Assembly: GCA_902362435.1 (NCBI GenBank)
Contig: CABIWW010000006.1
Coordinates: 1 to 64,000, forward strand
DNA: 64,000 bases
Direction of reading: 5' to 3'
From: Eubacteriaceae bacterium
GTDB taxonomy: Bacteria; Bacillota; Clostridia; Peptostreptococcales; Anaerovoracaceae
Part shown: in pieces, positions 18,157 through 26,728 of the stretch
Layout of the letters: each line of letters begins with the position of its first letter
Numbering within the stretch: position 1 is the stretch's first letter
The notes under the pieces: generated by a model
The model's input: only the letters and a program-made list of their open reading frames with translations
What the model was told of the DNA's origin: nothing
The model's database searches: none
Program-made: the position numbers and the translations under genes

Positions 18157-18564
18157 GTGACTAAGATAAGAAAAAAATCAGCAGTAAAATCAGATGTCAG
18201 AACCCCATCCGGCACGGATCAGCAGATAGATGAGTCCCGATCCGGTAAGCATATAAATCATGAAAAATCCTCAGGGCAGTCCGGCAGTCATGGCTGCCCC
18301 TGCGTCTACATCCTTGAATGCAAAGACGGCACACTCTATACCGGATGGACGAATGATTTTGAAAAGCGCTTTGCCGCGCACAGCAGCGGCAGAGGCGCCA
18401 AGTATACGCGAGGCCGCGGACCGCTACAGCCCGTATACATTGAATATCTGCCTGACAAGATCACAGCTGCACGCCGTGAAGCTGCAATAAAGAAACTCCC
18501 CCGAGAGCGAAAAATCGCACTCCTTAAAGAAACGACAAACAGTCTGAACAGCAGTCCGCGGTAA
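18157..18564 (+). CDS. GIY-YIG domain protein
   Basis: A 135-residue protein made of a polar, probably disordered N-terminus (about 1-45) and a single GIY-YIG domain of the YhbQ/URI type: VYILECKDGTLYTGWTNDF near 50-68, with the conserved Arg of EKRFAAH and the KYTRGRGPLQPVY segment. These small proteins are thought to be nucleases or nuclease-like DNA-binding proteins; a role in repair is plausible but not shown. It begins with GTG at 18157, preceded by GAGG. It is convergent with the end of the TOMM operon. Confidence 0.86.
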   Translation: MTKIRKKSAVKSDVRTPSGTDQQIDESRSGKHINHEKSSGQSGSHGCPCVYILECKDGTLYTGWTNDFEKRFAAHSSGRGAKYTRGRGPLQPVYIEYLPDKITAARREAAIKKLPRERKIALLKETTNSLNSSPR

Positions 18565-18643
18565 CGCCACGGTAACGTAGCATCAAGCCATGCTGAGAAA
18601 ACGCCGGCAAGCTGAGCGAACACGCTACAAAGACACAGAAAAG

Positions 18644-18682
18644 GCAGCTCGATAACCGCTCAAGGGTAGCGAGATGAGCTGC
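18644..18682 (-). terminator. hairpin between the GIY-YIG gene and the TOMM operon
   Basis: GCAGCTC (18644-18650) and GAGCTGC (18676-18682) form a stem with an inner CGCT/AGCG pairing. On the minus strand it is followed by CTTTTCTGTG, so it may end the TOMM operon, though the T-run is weak. The string CAGAAAAGGCAGCTC occurs here and again just before 18719, a small direct repeat. Confidence 0.42.
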
Positions 18683-18718
18683 ACCGGCTTTACAGAACGT
18701 CAGAAAAGGCAGCTCCCG

Positions 18719-19453
18719 CTAATAGTAACGGAACCTGCCGAAATAGAAAACAAGAAAGCACTCATGTGCCAGCAGACACGGAAGAAAGCTTCCGGTATAC
18801 GCAGTGGAAACACAGGCGACAAATGAAATTCCCAGAGATGCCAGCACCATACTGAGACACTGTCTTCCGCTGCTGGTAAACAACGCCTGCTCCAGTGCAA
18901 ACAGGATGCCCGATACCGCTGCGGCACCTGCAAACCCCAGTATCGGAAAATTCATGTAAAGTATCATAAAGATCGTCCCGCGAAAAAACGTTTCCTCAAA
19001 TAATGCACCCAGTAGAGGAACAAGCGGTGCGACTTTTTTATTGCGCTTACGTATAGACTGTATCCAGCTGATCTCACCGATATCCCCCGCCCAGTCGTTT
19101 TTTTCGGAAAACAGGGTGAGCGACCCTGACATCATCGTCACGATACTCATCTCCGCCAGGATCGTAAGCGGGATATATCCCAGATATTCCGGCGCTATAT
19201 AAAAATAACGGAATATATTGTATCTGAACACTGCACTGAATCCTGCTATGAAGCACAGCGGCACGATATAGTACCATATTCCGATAAGCGATGCTTTTAT
19301 TTCTTCGTAATCCCAGCTGATGACCCCCATTGCTTTTCTTGAAAGACGGGTCACTATGGCGCTTCCGTCCACCCAGAACAGGATCCTTCCCATCACAACA
19401 GCTGCAGCCGCCATTGCCGACAGTGTTATGGCAAGTATCATATTATCAGTCAT
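18719..19453 (-). CDS. CPBP-family intramembrane protease, second copy in the TOMM operon
   Basis: A 244-residue membrane protein with about seven hydrophobic helices and the CPBP (Abi/SagE-like) signature GALFEETFFRG, where the EE pair and the Arg match the predicted active site. SagE in streptolysin S clusters belongs to this family and is thought to cleave the leader or give self-immunity. The start at 19453 has AAAGGAG upstream and overlaps the end of the preceding CPBP gene by 8 bp. It is the last gene of the operon. The second conserved motif is less clear (HECFLVFYF near the end) than in the first copy, so one of the two may be an immunity protein rather than the maturation protease. 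Confidence 0.78.
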   Translation of the reverse strand: MTDNMILAITLSAMAAAAVVMGRILFWVDGSAIVTRLSRKAMGVISWDYEEIKASLIGIWYYIVPLCFIAGFSAVFRYNIFRYFYIAPEYLGYIPLTILAEMSIVTMMSGSLTLFSEKNDWAGDIGEISWIQSIRKRNKKVAPLVPLLGALFEETFFRGTIFMILYMNFPILGFAGAAAVSGILFALEQALFTSSGRQCLSMVLASLGISFVACVSTAYTGSFLPCLLAHECFLVFYFGRFRYY

Positions 19454-20180
19454 TTCCAGGCTCCTTTCTACTTCCGGACGGGACTCTGACCCTTTTCTGC
19501 TGCGCAGTTTTTCGAACAGACCAGCAGTAAAGAATGATGTTCTGTGAAACATGACATAAAATACAAAGCCATATCCCTGCTTCGCCGGTCAGAAAAAACA
19601 TGGAATATATAAGCCCGCTGCTGCATTTCTGAATCACAGCGAAGCGTCCGAAATACACATGATTCATACCGTAAAGCAGTGCACTGACTATACCTGCCGC
19701 CCACGGCGCCCAGCCGAGACCTTCACACACACCACCGATAATGACCTGGCGAAAGACTAATTCTTCTGCCGCTGCCGCCAGGATTATCGATACAACGCTG
19801 CTTATATGGAACGTTTCTGAATATACAGCCGCCGGTCTGACCTTGGGGAGTCTTCTGCTTCTCACCCAGACCGGCAATGCCGATTCCAGATATTCGAGCA
19901 CCAGATCAATGAACCCCATGACTGCCGCCGCTGCAAAGAGCAGGTTTTTCCATCCGGCATCCATAATGCTCTCTGCACTGAAATCTGCAGGTCCGGTTAT
20001 CCCCATGATCCACGCAAGCAGCAGCAGTATGCCGTAGATCAGAACAGTTGCCGCATTCTCTGACAGAAGTTTGCTTTCACGTACCCTGATAAAAGGCTTT
20101 GCAAAGTATATGTATGCCGAAGGGAATGCTGCCACACACAGGAAAAGCCACAGTTTAAGGCATGGGATGTGGAAAATCAT
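19446..20180 (-). CDS. CPBP-family intramembrane protease, first copy (SagE-like)
   Basis: A 244-residue membrane protein with the CPBP motif 1 AAAEELVFRQVI (about 139-150) and motif 2 YGMNHVYFG, both with the glutamate and histidine residues expected for an active protease. It is the better candidate for cleaving the TOMM precursor after the APGG site or for conferring immunity, by analogy with SagE. The gene overlaps the end of the YcaO gene by 26 bp and the next CPBP gene by 8 bp, so all three are tightly coupled. Confidence 0.82.
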   Translation of the reverse strand: MIFHIPCLKLWLFLCVAAFPSAYIYFAKPFIRVRESKLLSENAATVLIYGILLLLAWIMGITGPADFSAESIMDAGWKNLLFAAAAVMGFIDLVLEYLESALPVWVRSRRLPKVRPAAVYSETFHISSVVSIILAAAAEELVFRQVIIGGVCEGLGWAPWAAGIVSALLYGMNHVYFGRFAVIQKCSSGLIYSMFFLTGEAGIWLCILCHVSQNIILYCWSVRKTAQQKRVRVPSGSRKEPGND

Positions 20181-21492
20181 TGGTTATTCCTCCAAACTCC
20201 AGCGCCCGCGGATGTCTTGAATACGGGAATCCCGGATAAGACAGCTGTACCAGCTCCGGAATGAATACACGCATTACCTTGAGACCCATGGATATGATCT
20301 CCGGAGGTGTGATGTCAAGATACACCGCATACTTTGACACGTTCTTCAGCATTCTTATCATGTGCTCTATGTTCTCTCTGTCACCGCCTGTGCTTTCTTT
20401 CTGCAGGCTCGACAAACTGTCTGTTCCTTCATAGATGCTTTCGATCAGCCTGCTCTTCTTTTCCTGATCCTTTGCCTTTGTCCAGTATGCTACATTGCTG
20501 TCGAGATTGAGAAAGCTTTCTTCATCACTGCCGAGAAAATCAACAGGATTCATCATCGGGCCGTTTGCTGCCAGGTAGTGGATGGTCGCCGCTTCAGAAA
20601 GCGCCCTGTATGCTGCGCGCACAGGATCGAGATTCGCACTGCATCCCATCAGTATATACGGAGCCTTTCCTTTTCTGTTAGTCAGCTGTGCCGCGATAAC
20701 GCTTCCGGGCAGCCCCTCCATAGAAAAATCATAAAGCTGCATATCGTAAACAGTTCCTCCGAGGATCTTGTCCGCCAGTTTCATAAAATCAAGATCGTCA
20801 TTTACGAGTTTTCTGCTTTTGGCGTCAGTGTACCAGTTCAGCATGAATGCATCAGCTTCCACCGCCTCCATTATCGCGCTCTCCAGTGCCTTGTATATGT
20901 TTATATGTGCAGCAGAGCCTTTGGAAAAGCTCGGAACGAATATCTTCTCACCCAGATCCTCTCTCACATGATATCCTATGAACAGACACTGCATCGGTAT
21001 GAAATGTGTCTTGCCTGCTTCCAGCAGAGACGGGCATTCCACCCACCCGATCACATCATCACGTGTGATATCGCGTATATTGGTTTTTTTTGAGAGTTCC
21101 TTATAATCTTCGCCGCTGAAAATACGAATGTATTCCCACGGCACCATATCGTGATCCTCTGCCATCTCATTGTAGCTGTGGTAGATGACTTTGTCCTGCC
21201 ACATTCGTGACGCCGCCAGCAGTGCATAACGCTCTACGCTTTCTCCATAAAGCTTTACCATGGCTTCTTCCCGGTAAATGCCGTATCCTGAAAGATGATA
21301 ATTTATCCTGGCCTTGTCAGACACAAGTATCTGTTCATAATGCGGCATCTGATTCGCACAGATCGCAAGCTTCGGGGTTGCCACCTGATTATTGCAGAGA
21401 AGAAGCTGAGATTCCACTATACCTCCATGCTGTCCCCCTATCCTGCGGTAATTATTTCTGATATGTACATGACTTGGGTAGTAATCGATCAC
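20155..21492 (-). CDS. YcaO cyclodehydratase (SagD-like)
   Basis: ATP-dependent enzyme that activates peptide amide bonds so that Cys, Ser and Thr side chains close into azoline rings. The 445 residues have the YcaO fold: GESVERYALLAA near 83-94 (ATP/Mg-binding glutamates), ALESAIMEAVEADAF near 205-219 and the LSEAATIHYLA helix. The protein ends in PHPMP, the proline-rich C-terminus typical of TOMM YcaO proteins and important for catalysis in studied members. It follows the SagC-type gene by 9 bp; together they would form the cyclodehydratase. No RiPP-independent YcaO partner (TfuA) is nearby, which also supports the TOMM role. Confidence 0.92.
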   Translation of the reverse strand: MIDYYPSHVHIRNNYRRIGGQHGGIVESQLLLCNNQVATPKLAICANQMPHYEQILVSDKARINYHLSGYGIYREEAMVKLYGESVERYALLAASRMWQDKVIYHSYNEMAEDHDMVPWEYIRIFSGEDYKELSKKTNIRDITRDDVIGWVECPSLLEAGKTHFIPMQCLFIGYHVREDLGEKIFVPSFSKGSAAHINIYKALESAIMEAVEADAFMLNWYTDAKSRKLVNDDLDFMKLADKILGGTVYDMQLYDFSMEGLPGSVIAAQLTNRKGKAPYILMGCSANLDPVRAAYRALSEAATIHYLAANGPMMNPVDFLGSDEESFLNLDSNVAYWTKAKDQEKKSRLIESIYEGTDSLSSLQKESTGGDRENIEHMIRMLKNVSKYAVYLDITPPEIISMGLKVMRVFIPELVQLSYPGFPYSRHPRALEFGGITNDFPHPMP

Positions 21493-21501
21493 GAAGTCCT
21501 C

Positions 21502-22605
21502 CTATTCCCCGTCTTTTGACAGTTCCACACGCTCTACGAGCTTTTCTACTATTTCTTCGGATGAAGTATACATTTCTTCATATTCCGCCTTTGCAATATG
21601 ACCGCATGCGCTGCAGAAAGGCACTCTCAGAAGATCCTGGACCTGCACTTCCAGCAATGGCAGATAGATATTGAATATACGTCCGGCCAGTTTTGCCTTA
21701 TGTATATTATTGATAAGAAATGCTTCAAAAAGACCGAGTGAAGAAATCATCTGCAGTATCGGCGTCACGGACGTCAGATCACTTTTTCTCATATTTCCTG
21801 ATGTGCGTTCCACATAGCTGCGATATGCACTCATTGATTCCAGCCTTGCCATCACTCTTGTTTCATAGCATTCGAAACACCCTGTCTCATATCCCTTTAT
21901 CGTCATTACACTGAGGAACGGTCCGTCTATAAGACAAACGACAAACGGGATATTCATGCGAAGCAGTATCCTGTTAAGATTCCTGAGCAGCTTTATGTGC
22001 GGTCTCTGCATGCAAATGAGCACACTGCTGTACGGTGCAAATATCGCAGTCAGTGATTCCATGGCTTTTTCTGTTTCCATCGCATCAAGCCTGCCTGTAA
22101 GATCTGCCGCCGCTACTTCTGCAGTATCTTCTTCTGAAAGGACTTCCATCGGAAGTGATATCTGACCACTCATTATTTCAAGCTGCTCTGTAACTATATT
22201 ACTGTCGCAGACCAGAAGTGTGCTGGAATATCCTCCGGCATTTCCGCCAAAGCCCATGGATGCTGTCCCGCCTATCAGATGTGTGATAAGCTCTTTTACC
22301 CTGTCCTCTGCACCATTGCTTATATATGCCTGCTCGGTGAGTTCCTCCAGCAGCTCTCCCACTTTCTCTGCATTTTCCTGATCTGTCCCGAATATATCGA
22401 GGATCTTCCCGGCAGTGATGCTCTCACCCTCTGCCAGCGTGCGCATAACGTCTAAAACAAGCTCCTGTATCGCATCGTCGAAGACCGACAGATCGAGCAG
22501 CGCTTCCTCATAATTCCATACACCTTTGCGAAATACGACTTCTGTATCTCCGTTAAAGAAGATTTCCGTACTTTCTCCCAGTTTATAAACTCTGTCTGTT
22601 TTCAT
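21502..22605 (-). CDS. SagC-type TOMM cyclodehydratase partner (E1-like, leader-binding)
   Basis: A 367-residue protein of the Ocin-ThiF-like/SagC group. In studied clusters this partner binds the leader peptide through an N-terminal winged-helix RRE domain and stimulates the YcaO enzyme. Here residues 1-90 look like that domain, the middle is a degenerate E1-like fold, and two cysteine pairs, CFEC near 240 and CSAC near 338, can bind structural zinc as in other E1-like proteins. The TSSEEIVEKLVERV end is helical. It sits between the SagB-type and YcaO genes, the classical sagBCD order, with short gaps. Confidence 0.88.
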   Translation of the reverse strand: MKTDRVYKLGESTEIFFNGDTEVVFRKGVWNYEEALLDLSVFDDAIQELVLDVMRTLAEGESITAGKILDIFGTDQENAEKVGELLEELTEQAYISNGAEDRVKELITHLIGGTASMGFGGNAGGYSSTLLVCDSNIVTEQLEIMSGQISLPMEVLSEEDTAEVAAADLTGRLDAMETEKAMESLTAIFAPYSSVLICMQRPHIKLLRNLNRILLRMNIPFVVCLIDGPFLSVMTIKGYETGCFECYETRVMARLESMSAYRSYVERTSGNMRKSDLTSVTPILQMISSLGLFEAFLINNIHKAKLAGRIFNIYLPLLEVQVQDLLRVPFCSACGHIAKAEYEEMYTSSEEIVEKLVERVELSKDGE

Positions 22606-22620
22606 CTTTTTTCCTTTCTA

Positions 22621-23619
22621 CTATTTCATCGTTCCTATCAGCGTCAGATGTATCACATGCTTCGTCAGTCCATCTATCCCCAGGAAACTTTCGGTGAGTC
22701 CTTTCTCATAACCGCCTATATCAGTCGCCGCCAGATCCATACACGTTGCAGCAAGCTGTATATTTTCAGCGATCTCTCCCGCCTCGATGTACCCGAACTG
22801 CATCGCCATATCTCCGTACTTTCTGGAATTGTCATAAAGCGAGTACACATAATATACAGCAATACCAAGGTTATCATTATCTATATTTACCCCGAAAGCC
22901 GATATGCGGTTGTATTCCTCAATATCCGCATCGGACAGTCTCCTTATAAGACGTACCGACTGAGTCAGCGGCAGATATGTATATATTCCCTTGTCCAGAC
23001 CTTTTACATTTAATGCCACGAAATAAAGCGATACCGGATAAAGTCCTCCGCCTGACGGACTGCATCGCACGACGCCCGTATAATCTTCTCCCAGGGTCAC
23101 CGTTGCCGGCATGTTGTGGAATGTATTGAAATCAAATTTTCCGCTGGGCCCGTCTCCGTAGTAAAGCAGAGTGGCAAGCTGTTCAGAGGTAAGCGGTTTG
23201 CTGCCCATTTCTCTTATGCTTCTTCTTGAGCGTATCACGCTTCCGAGCGACTCCTTGAGCGGAAGATATTTCGGCAGCTTTATCGTTTCCTCATGCTCTA
23301 TGATATTCTCTTCTTTAAGCTGGCGGTTGCTGAGCGCCCCTTTTACACCAAGTGATGATGAGTAATGAAATACACCTATCGGCATCCCCATCTCAAGAGA
23401 ACTTCTTTTGGCATTGAGCAGATATTCCTCTCCTATAAGGCGTGTAGACTCTTCTGCCCATACAGCACTTCGATAGCAGCCCTCCGGCGCCTTTACACCC
23501 AGCGACTCCGAATAGATTGTCACCGGCATATTCGATGCTGTATCCGTTATCATCCAGACGATCCCTTTCTCCGCCTGCTCAAACGTGGAAGGCTTCATTT
23601 TTGTTTTTTTCTGTTTCAT
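22621..23619 (-). CDS. SagB-type FMN-dependent azoline dehydrogenase
   Basis: Nitroreductase-fold enzyme that oxidises azoline rings to thiazoles or oxazoles. The 332 residues include the SagB-type motif SVIRSRRSIREMG (about 130-142, FMN phosphate contact), LTSEQLATLLYYGDG, RCSPSGGGLYPVSLYF (about 187-202) and AGEIAENIQLAATCMDL. GAGAGGAG precedes the ATG. Its presence predicts that at least some rings of the product are fully aromatic azoles. It is 28 bp downstream of the ABC permease gene and 15 bp upstream of the SagC-type gene. Confidence 0.92.
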   Translation of the reverse strand: MKQKKTKMKPSTFEQAEKGIVWMITDTASNMPVTIYSESLGVKAPEGCYRSAVWAEESTRLIGEEYLLNAKRSSLEMGMPIGVFHYSSSLGVKGALSNRQLKEENIIEHEETIKLPKYLPLKESLGSVIRSRRSIREMGSKPLTSEQLATLLYYGDGPSGKFDFNTFHNMPATVTLGEDYTGVVRCSPSGGGLYPVSLYFVALNVKGLDKGIYTYLPLTQSVRLIRRLSDADIEEYNRISAFGVNIDNDNLGIAVYYVYSLYDNSRKYGDMAMQFGYIEAGEIAENIQLAATCMDLAATDIGGYEKGLTESFLGIDGLTKHVIHLTLIGTMK

Positions 23620-23647
23620 ATAGCTCCTCTCTTTTCTGATCCCGTTC

Positions 23648-24382
23648 CTAATCCCATTTGAATATAACTGCTGTTATAAGAATGAATACTCCGGCAACAG
23701 CCAGAAGTACAAAACTGTCTCCTTTAAGGTCTGCCAGACCTGCACCTTCCCATATATCACGCATCATCGAGACACTGTATGACAGCGGCATGGCCTTTAT
23801 CACCTTATCCATGGCATCCGGCATGAATTCGACCGGCATGCTTGCACCTGACAGAAACATCATCGGGAATCCTATCACCATGCCGAGAGTCTGTGCGACC
23901 TTTGCAGTCCTGCTCACAGATGCTATGAACAATCCTATCGCAAATACTGCGATGCCTGATAAAACAAAACCATATATCAGAAGCGGTATGCTCCCTGTAA
24001 AACTGCTGTCATATCCGAAACGTCCGATCAGCAGCACGATCAGCATGCCGATCACCGATATGATAAAATACATGATAACGTCAGCCGCCAGAAAAGCCAT
24101 CGGACTCAGCGGCGTCATCCTGTATCTCCTCAGCTCTCCGCGTTCTCTACTCCCTGCCACTGCCACCGGCAGACTGATAAGCCCTGTACCTGCGAATACG
24201 AGCCCTACGAAAGACGGCAGCATCACATCAACAGTCCCGCTGCCCCCGAACATCTGCGACGGTTCATTCCCGTATACCATCCCGAAAATAAGGAGCAGCA
24301 TGGGACAGAATATGATCGAAAAAAACAATGCGATATATTCTCTTGTCATAAGGATACATTTAGTTTGTAAAATCGCCAGCAT
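23648..24382 (-). CDS. ABC-2 type permease of the TOMM exporter
   Basis: A 244-residue membrane protein with about six helices, of the ABC-2 family (SagH/SagI-like or LlsH-like). Features are YIALFFSIIFCPMLLLIFGM in helix 1, LPSFVGLVFAGTGLISLPV, and the GERGELRRYRMTPLSPM-like cytoplasmic loop (here SRERGELRRYRMTPLSP near 78-94) typical of these permeases. It lies 4 bp after the ATPase gene. Only one permease is present, so it would act as a homodimer, unlike the two-permease SagGHI arrangement. GGGG-rich sequence precedes the ATG. Confidence 0.88.
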   Translation of the reverse strand: MLAILQTKCILMTREYIALFFSIIFCPMLLLIFGMVYGNEPSQMFGGSGTVDVMLPSFVGLVFAGTGLISLPVAVAGSRERGELRRYRMTPLSPMAFLAADVIMYFIISVIGMLIVLLIGRFGYDSSFTGSIPLLIYGFVLSGIAVFAIGLFIASVSRTAKVAQTLGMVIGFPMMFLSGASMPVEFMPDAMDKVIKAMPLSYSVSMMRDIWEGAGLADLKGDSFVLLAVAGVFILITAVIFKWD

Positions 24383-24386
24383 AATC

Positions 24387-25295
24387 CTACCCCTTCACTT
24401 TCACTTTATAATAAAAATAGTCTTCAAAGCTGCTTTCGCGGCTCTGTATATTTGACAGTCCGAGTTCTTTTCTGTGATACAGATCATCCAGACTGAATTT
24501 CCGATCTGTATAGATGCGGTATCGCTTTTCACCGATCTCTTCCATACCTGAACAGCCGCGCATCCTGTTCACAGACTGCTCCAGCCTTTTCCTGCCTGCT
24601 TCCGCTTCAAATTCAACAACGCCGCTGAACGGCAGCTTGGCTGTCAGTTCTTTTGCAGTGCCTGTATCCACGACGCTGCCTTTGTTCACCAGCATCACCC
24701 GATCGCATATCTTTTCCGCCTCCTGCATATAATGCGTAGAGACCAGGATCGTTTTACCCTGCTTTTTCAATTTGTCCACATAATTCCAGACCTCCTGACG
24801 CGATACCGGATCAAGCCCCGTAGACAGTTCGTCAAAGAAAAGGATATCCGGATCATGTATGACCGCCAGCAGTATGAACAGTCTCTGTCTCTGACCGCCT
24901 GAAAGTCTGGAACAGTATGCTCCCGCTTTTTCCTCAAGGTTGAAAGTCCGCAGAAGTTCTGCTGTGTCCGCTTTTTTATGGAAAAGCGCTGCCTGCAGAT
25001 GTATGGCCTCACGCACCTTTATATTGACCGGCAGATCGCTTTCCTGCAGCTGTGCTCCGACATGATAGACCAGCTTTTTATGATCTTTTACCGAATCCAT
25101 TCCATGTATCGTTATCGTTCCCGAGTCCTGTCTGCGCAGCCCGAGCATCATCTCCATGAGTGTCGTCTTGCCTGCTCCATTCGGGCCTATGATACCGTAT
25201 ACCTCGCCTTTTCTGACCGAAAACGATATATCATCTACCGCTTTGTTTTCTTTGTAGTATTTTTTGACATTATTTACTGCTATCTCCAAATTCAT
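24387..25295 (-). CDS. ABC transporter ATP-binding protein of the TOMM exporter
   Basis: A 302-residue ATPase with Walker A GPNGAGKTTL near 37-46, signature LSGGQRQRLF near 135-144 and Walker B ILFFDELSTGLDP. The C-terminal 80 residues form the accessory domain common in drug and bacteriocin exporters. It pairs with the permease just downstream and would export the mature TOMM or protect the cell from it. AAAGGAG lies close to the ATG at 25295; a GTG one codon earlier is also possible but is too near the site. Confidence 0.92.
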   Translation of the reverse strand: MNLEIAVNNVKKYYKENKAVDDISFSVRKGEVYGIIGPNGAGKTTLMEMMLGLRRQDSGTITIHGMDSVKDHKKLVYHVGAQLQESDLPVNIKVREAIHLQAALFHKKADTAELLRTFNLEEKAGAYCSRLSGGQRQRLFILLAVIHDPDILFFDELSTGLDPVSRQEVWNYVDKLKKQGKTILVSTHYMQEAEKICDRVMLVNKGSVVDTGTAKELTAKLPFSGVVEFEAEAGRKRLEQSVNRMRGCSGMEEIGEKRYRIYTDRKFSLDDLYHRKELGLSNIQSRESSFEDYFYYKVKVKG

Positions 25296-25314
25296 CACAC
25301 TCCTTTTTCCGTGA

Positions 25315-26517
25315 TCAGATAGAGTTCCATGATTTTTCCCCGCGCATCTGTCCGCGTCTGAAGTTCAGCTCCCAAATCGGGAGTCTCCTCATACAAGTTC
25401 TCTCTTTGTCATGTGCTCCGCTTTTTCTCAAAAAACTGCCGGCCCAGCATCCGTAAAGTATTCTCTGCTCATCCTCCGAAAACTCATCCTCGAGTTCCTT
25501 CATCAGCTGCAGCAGGCATACCGGCTGTTCGTCAGTAACTTCCAGATCAAGCGGCAGCTTCATCGTCAGACAGCCTCCCATACAGCTTTTTCTAAACCTG
25601 CATGTATTACACTGACCCTGCAGCGAATCGGCCCGGTCACTTGCCAGAAACATGTCCATATTGCCCCGGACCGTCCTGATACGTTCCTGTATTTCTGCAG
25701 CGGGATCCGCTTTGTCTCCTGCTGCCTGCCCTTCCCGTCTGCAGCACAGCCCCATGTCTTCAGGGAGGAAAGAGCACGGTACTACTGTGCCGTGACAGTC
25801 GTAAATGATATGCTGTCTTGATCCGCCGGCGCATTTTCTCGTAAGCATGAGCTCCATTATCCCTCGCAGAAAGCTTATGTCTCTGTCTTCCTTTTCCATA
25901 GATCCGCTGTTTGCGATCGTCATAAGTGCGATCGTCCTCAGTATCTCCCTGAAAAAATCTCTGTCCATTCTCTGCCCGGCAGCTCCCCTTATTCCTACGA
26001 CAGGAGTGTATCGGATAAACTCAGCTCCCGAATCCCATGCAAAGCCTGCAAGGTTTTCCATTTCACCTCTGTTTTCCTCAGTGACCGTGCATCCTATGCC
26101 GAGCCGCACACCTGCTTTCCTGAGTTTATTTATATTGTCCAGGATCTTCGGGAGAGAATCTGTTCCCGTAAGCCTTTCATGGAGTTTTTCATCCAGTGTA
26201 TGAAGACTTATGCGTACAAGCGTGCGGCAGCGCCTGTATGTGTTTATTATTTCTTCATCAAGATACAGTCCGTTCGTGGTAACGACTGTCCAGTAACCCT
26301 TTTCGTGTGCTGTTTCCAGTATTGTGCAATATTCGGGATGTATCGCAGGCTCTCCGCCCGTCAGCGTCGTGATACGATATCCGCTTTTCCTTCCCGCATC
26401 CAGTGCATTTTCTGCATCAGCCAGCGTTATATACGCATGTTCTCTGCCGTATTCCCACGCCCCGCAGAAACTGCACTTCATATTGCATGCTGTTGTAAGA
26501 TGTAAGTCTAGATTCAT
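25315..26517 (-). CDS. radical SAM/SPASM enzyme in the TOMM operon
   Basis: A 400-residue radical SAM protein. C11, C15 and C18 (CNMKCSFC) bind the SAM cluster, with TLTGGEPAIHPEY at 51-63. A cysteine-rich C-terminal part (C229, C241, C248, C258, C259, C303, C306, C312, C316, C334) fits a SPASM or twitch domain with auxiliary clusters, including CNTC and CMGGC. The last 60 residues are basic. Such enzymes modify RiPP precursors (thioether bonds, epimers) or small substrates. It directly follows the precursor gene, so the peptide is the likely substrate. I know of no radical SAM gene in streptolysin S, listeriolysin S or clostridiolysin S clusters. The start at 26517 has AAGGGAG upstream. Confidence 0.87.
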   Translation of the reverse strand: MNLDLHLTTACNMKCSFCGAWEYGREHAYITLADAENALDAGRKSGYRITTLTGGEPAIHPEYCTILETAHEKGYWTVVTTNGLYLDEEIINTYRRCRTLVRISLHTLDEKLHERLTGTDSLPKILDNINKLRKAGVRLGIGCTVTEENRGEMENLAGFAWDSGAEFIRYTPVVGIRGAAGQRMDRDFFREILRTIALMTIANSGSMEKEDRDISFLRGIMELMLTRKCAGGSRQHIIYDCHGTVVPCSFLPEDMGLCCRREGQAAGDKADPAAEIQERIRTVRGNMDMFLASDRADSLQGQCNTCRFRKSCMGGCLTMKLPLDLEVTDEQPVCLLQLMKELEDEFSEDEQRILYGCWAGSFLRKSGAHDKERTCMRRLPIWELNFRRGQMRGEKSWNSI

Positions 26518-26611
26518 GTGATCTCCCTTTTTCTTTACCTGTACCGCCGTCAGCCATGCGTATGAGATCATTGATGATAATGGTCATTCAGGTTTTGTTT
26601 TAACGGTTTTT

Positions 26612-26728
26612 TTAGTAGCAGCATGTACAGCAAGTGCAGTTTGCACAGCTGGTAGTGCCTCCCGGCGCCAGCTCTACGAATGCATCATGAGCGCATGTAG
26701 CGCCTATCTTAGCCTTATATGTGAGCAT
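26612..26728 (-). CDS. SagA-like TOMM precursor peptide
   Basis: A 38-residue peptide with a strong ribosome binding site (AAAGGAGGTG). The leader (1-24) begins MLTYKAKIGAT, which follows the SagA pattern M-L-x-aromatic-x3-I-x-A-T, and ends VELAPGG, matching the SagA-type cleavage site VAPGG. The core (25-38) is TTSCANCTCCTCCY: six Cys, four Thr and one Ser, so 11 of 14 residues could become azole or azoline rings. It has no C-terminal Gly/Ser-rich tail as SagA has, so the product would be small. C12 in the leader is extra. The gene is first in the operon and has been missed easily because of its length. The match of leader, core and neighbours makes the call strong. Confidence 0.92.
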   Translation of the reverse strand: MLTYKAKIGATCAHDAFVELAPGGTTSCANCTCCTCCY

